From Bacillus sp. ISL-51 (GTDB lineage: Bacteria; Bacillota; Bacilli; Bacillales; Bacillaceae): 64,000 nucleotides of DNA. The stretch spans positions 434,001 through 498,000 of the forward strand of contig NZ_JAGGQB010000006.1 in NCBI RefSeq assembly GCF_018613535.1. The letters are read 5' to 3'. Of the stretch, positions 63,994 to 64,000 are shown piece after piece (the first letter of the stretch is position 1; each line of letters starts with the position of its first letter). Below the pieces are notes generated by a model. That model was given only the letters and a program-made list of their open reading frames with translations, was not told where the DNA came from and searched no databases. The position numbers and the translations under genes are program-made.

Positions 63994-64000
63994 ATGTCAG
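63994..64000 (+). CDS. Start of the next gene, cut by the window end
   Basis: AAGGGGAGAAAT followed by ATG at 63994 and TCA: a well-placed ribosome-binding site and start, with two codons visible, 18 nt after yqjQ. Product cannot be told. Confidence 0.4.

Overview
The window is a chromosomal segment from a Bacillus of the B. subtilis group, most likely the B. amyloliquefaciens/velezensis branch. The gene order accC-yqhY-nusB-folD-xseAB-ispA-dxs-yqxC-argR-recN-spoIVB-spo0A, then yqi/mmg/bkd/art/yqj through yqjQ, and the protein sequences match what I know of the B. subtilis 168 region, with species-level divergence. No searches were run; names rest on recognised sequence and context.

1-13.3 kb is core housekeeping followed by sporulation: the end of acetyl-CoA carboxylase, a nusB-to-recN run (folate, exonuclease VII, isoprenoids, TlyA-type methylase, ArgR/AhrC, RecN), then spoIVB and spo0A. 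The spo0A leader keeps a vegetative promoter, a sigma-H promoter and 0A boxes.

13.3-19.8 kb is an accessory island between spo0A and yqiG. It starts with a decayed phage lysis/accessory segment: a frameshifted wall-hydrolase tail, a holin with an in-frame TAA, a moron-like two-helix membrane gene, an antisense YolD-like fragment, and a small gene split by TAG. Next comes a compact module that looks like a type VII-secreted lipase toxin of the reversed-domain kind: an N-terminal GHSLGG hydrolase with a C-terminal helical targeting domain, a small helical partner downstream and a divergent DUF1433 membrane protein as likely immunity. Then come spore-related minus-strand genes: a second alanine racemase (YncD type), a small unknown protein and two tandem GerPA/GerPF-like proteins.

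19.8-32.1 kb carries an old-yellow-enzyme gene, two very small membrane/exported peptides not usually annotated, an HTH-DUF1232 protein, a YtaF-like protein, yqiH, yqiI and yqiK, and the mother-cell methylcitrate operon mmgABCDE-yqiQ behind a sigma-E-like promoter and a cre site. 32.2-42.3 kb is the branched-chain keto-acid operon (bkdR, sigma-L promoter, ptb-bcd-buk-lpdV-bkdAA-bkdAB-bkdB). 42.3-48 kb holds bmrU (without bmr/bmrR), brxB, the ArgR-controlled arginine transporter artPQM, yqjA, and yqjB. The yqjB start region is buried in a 20-bp terminator hairpin that also holds a good sigma-G promoter.

48-64 kb holds a Prli42-like peptide, yqjCD (propionyl/methylmalonyl-CoA), yqjE, the MifM arrest-peptide switch with yqjG, polY1, gndA and zwf (pentose phosphate), rnz, rpmG, yqjL, yqjM, proI behind a proline T-box, yqjP and yqjQ. 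There are no tRNA, rRNA, CRISPR or complete insertion sequences. The two most interesting items are the lipase toxin module (15.07-17.23 kb) and the nested terminator/promoter/RBS at yqjB (47.32-47.39 kb).
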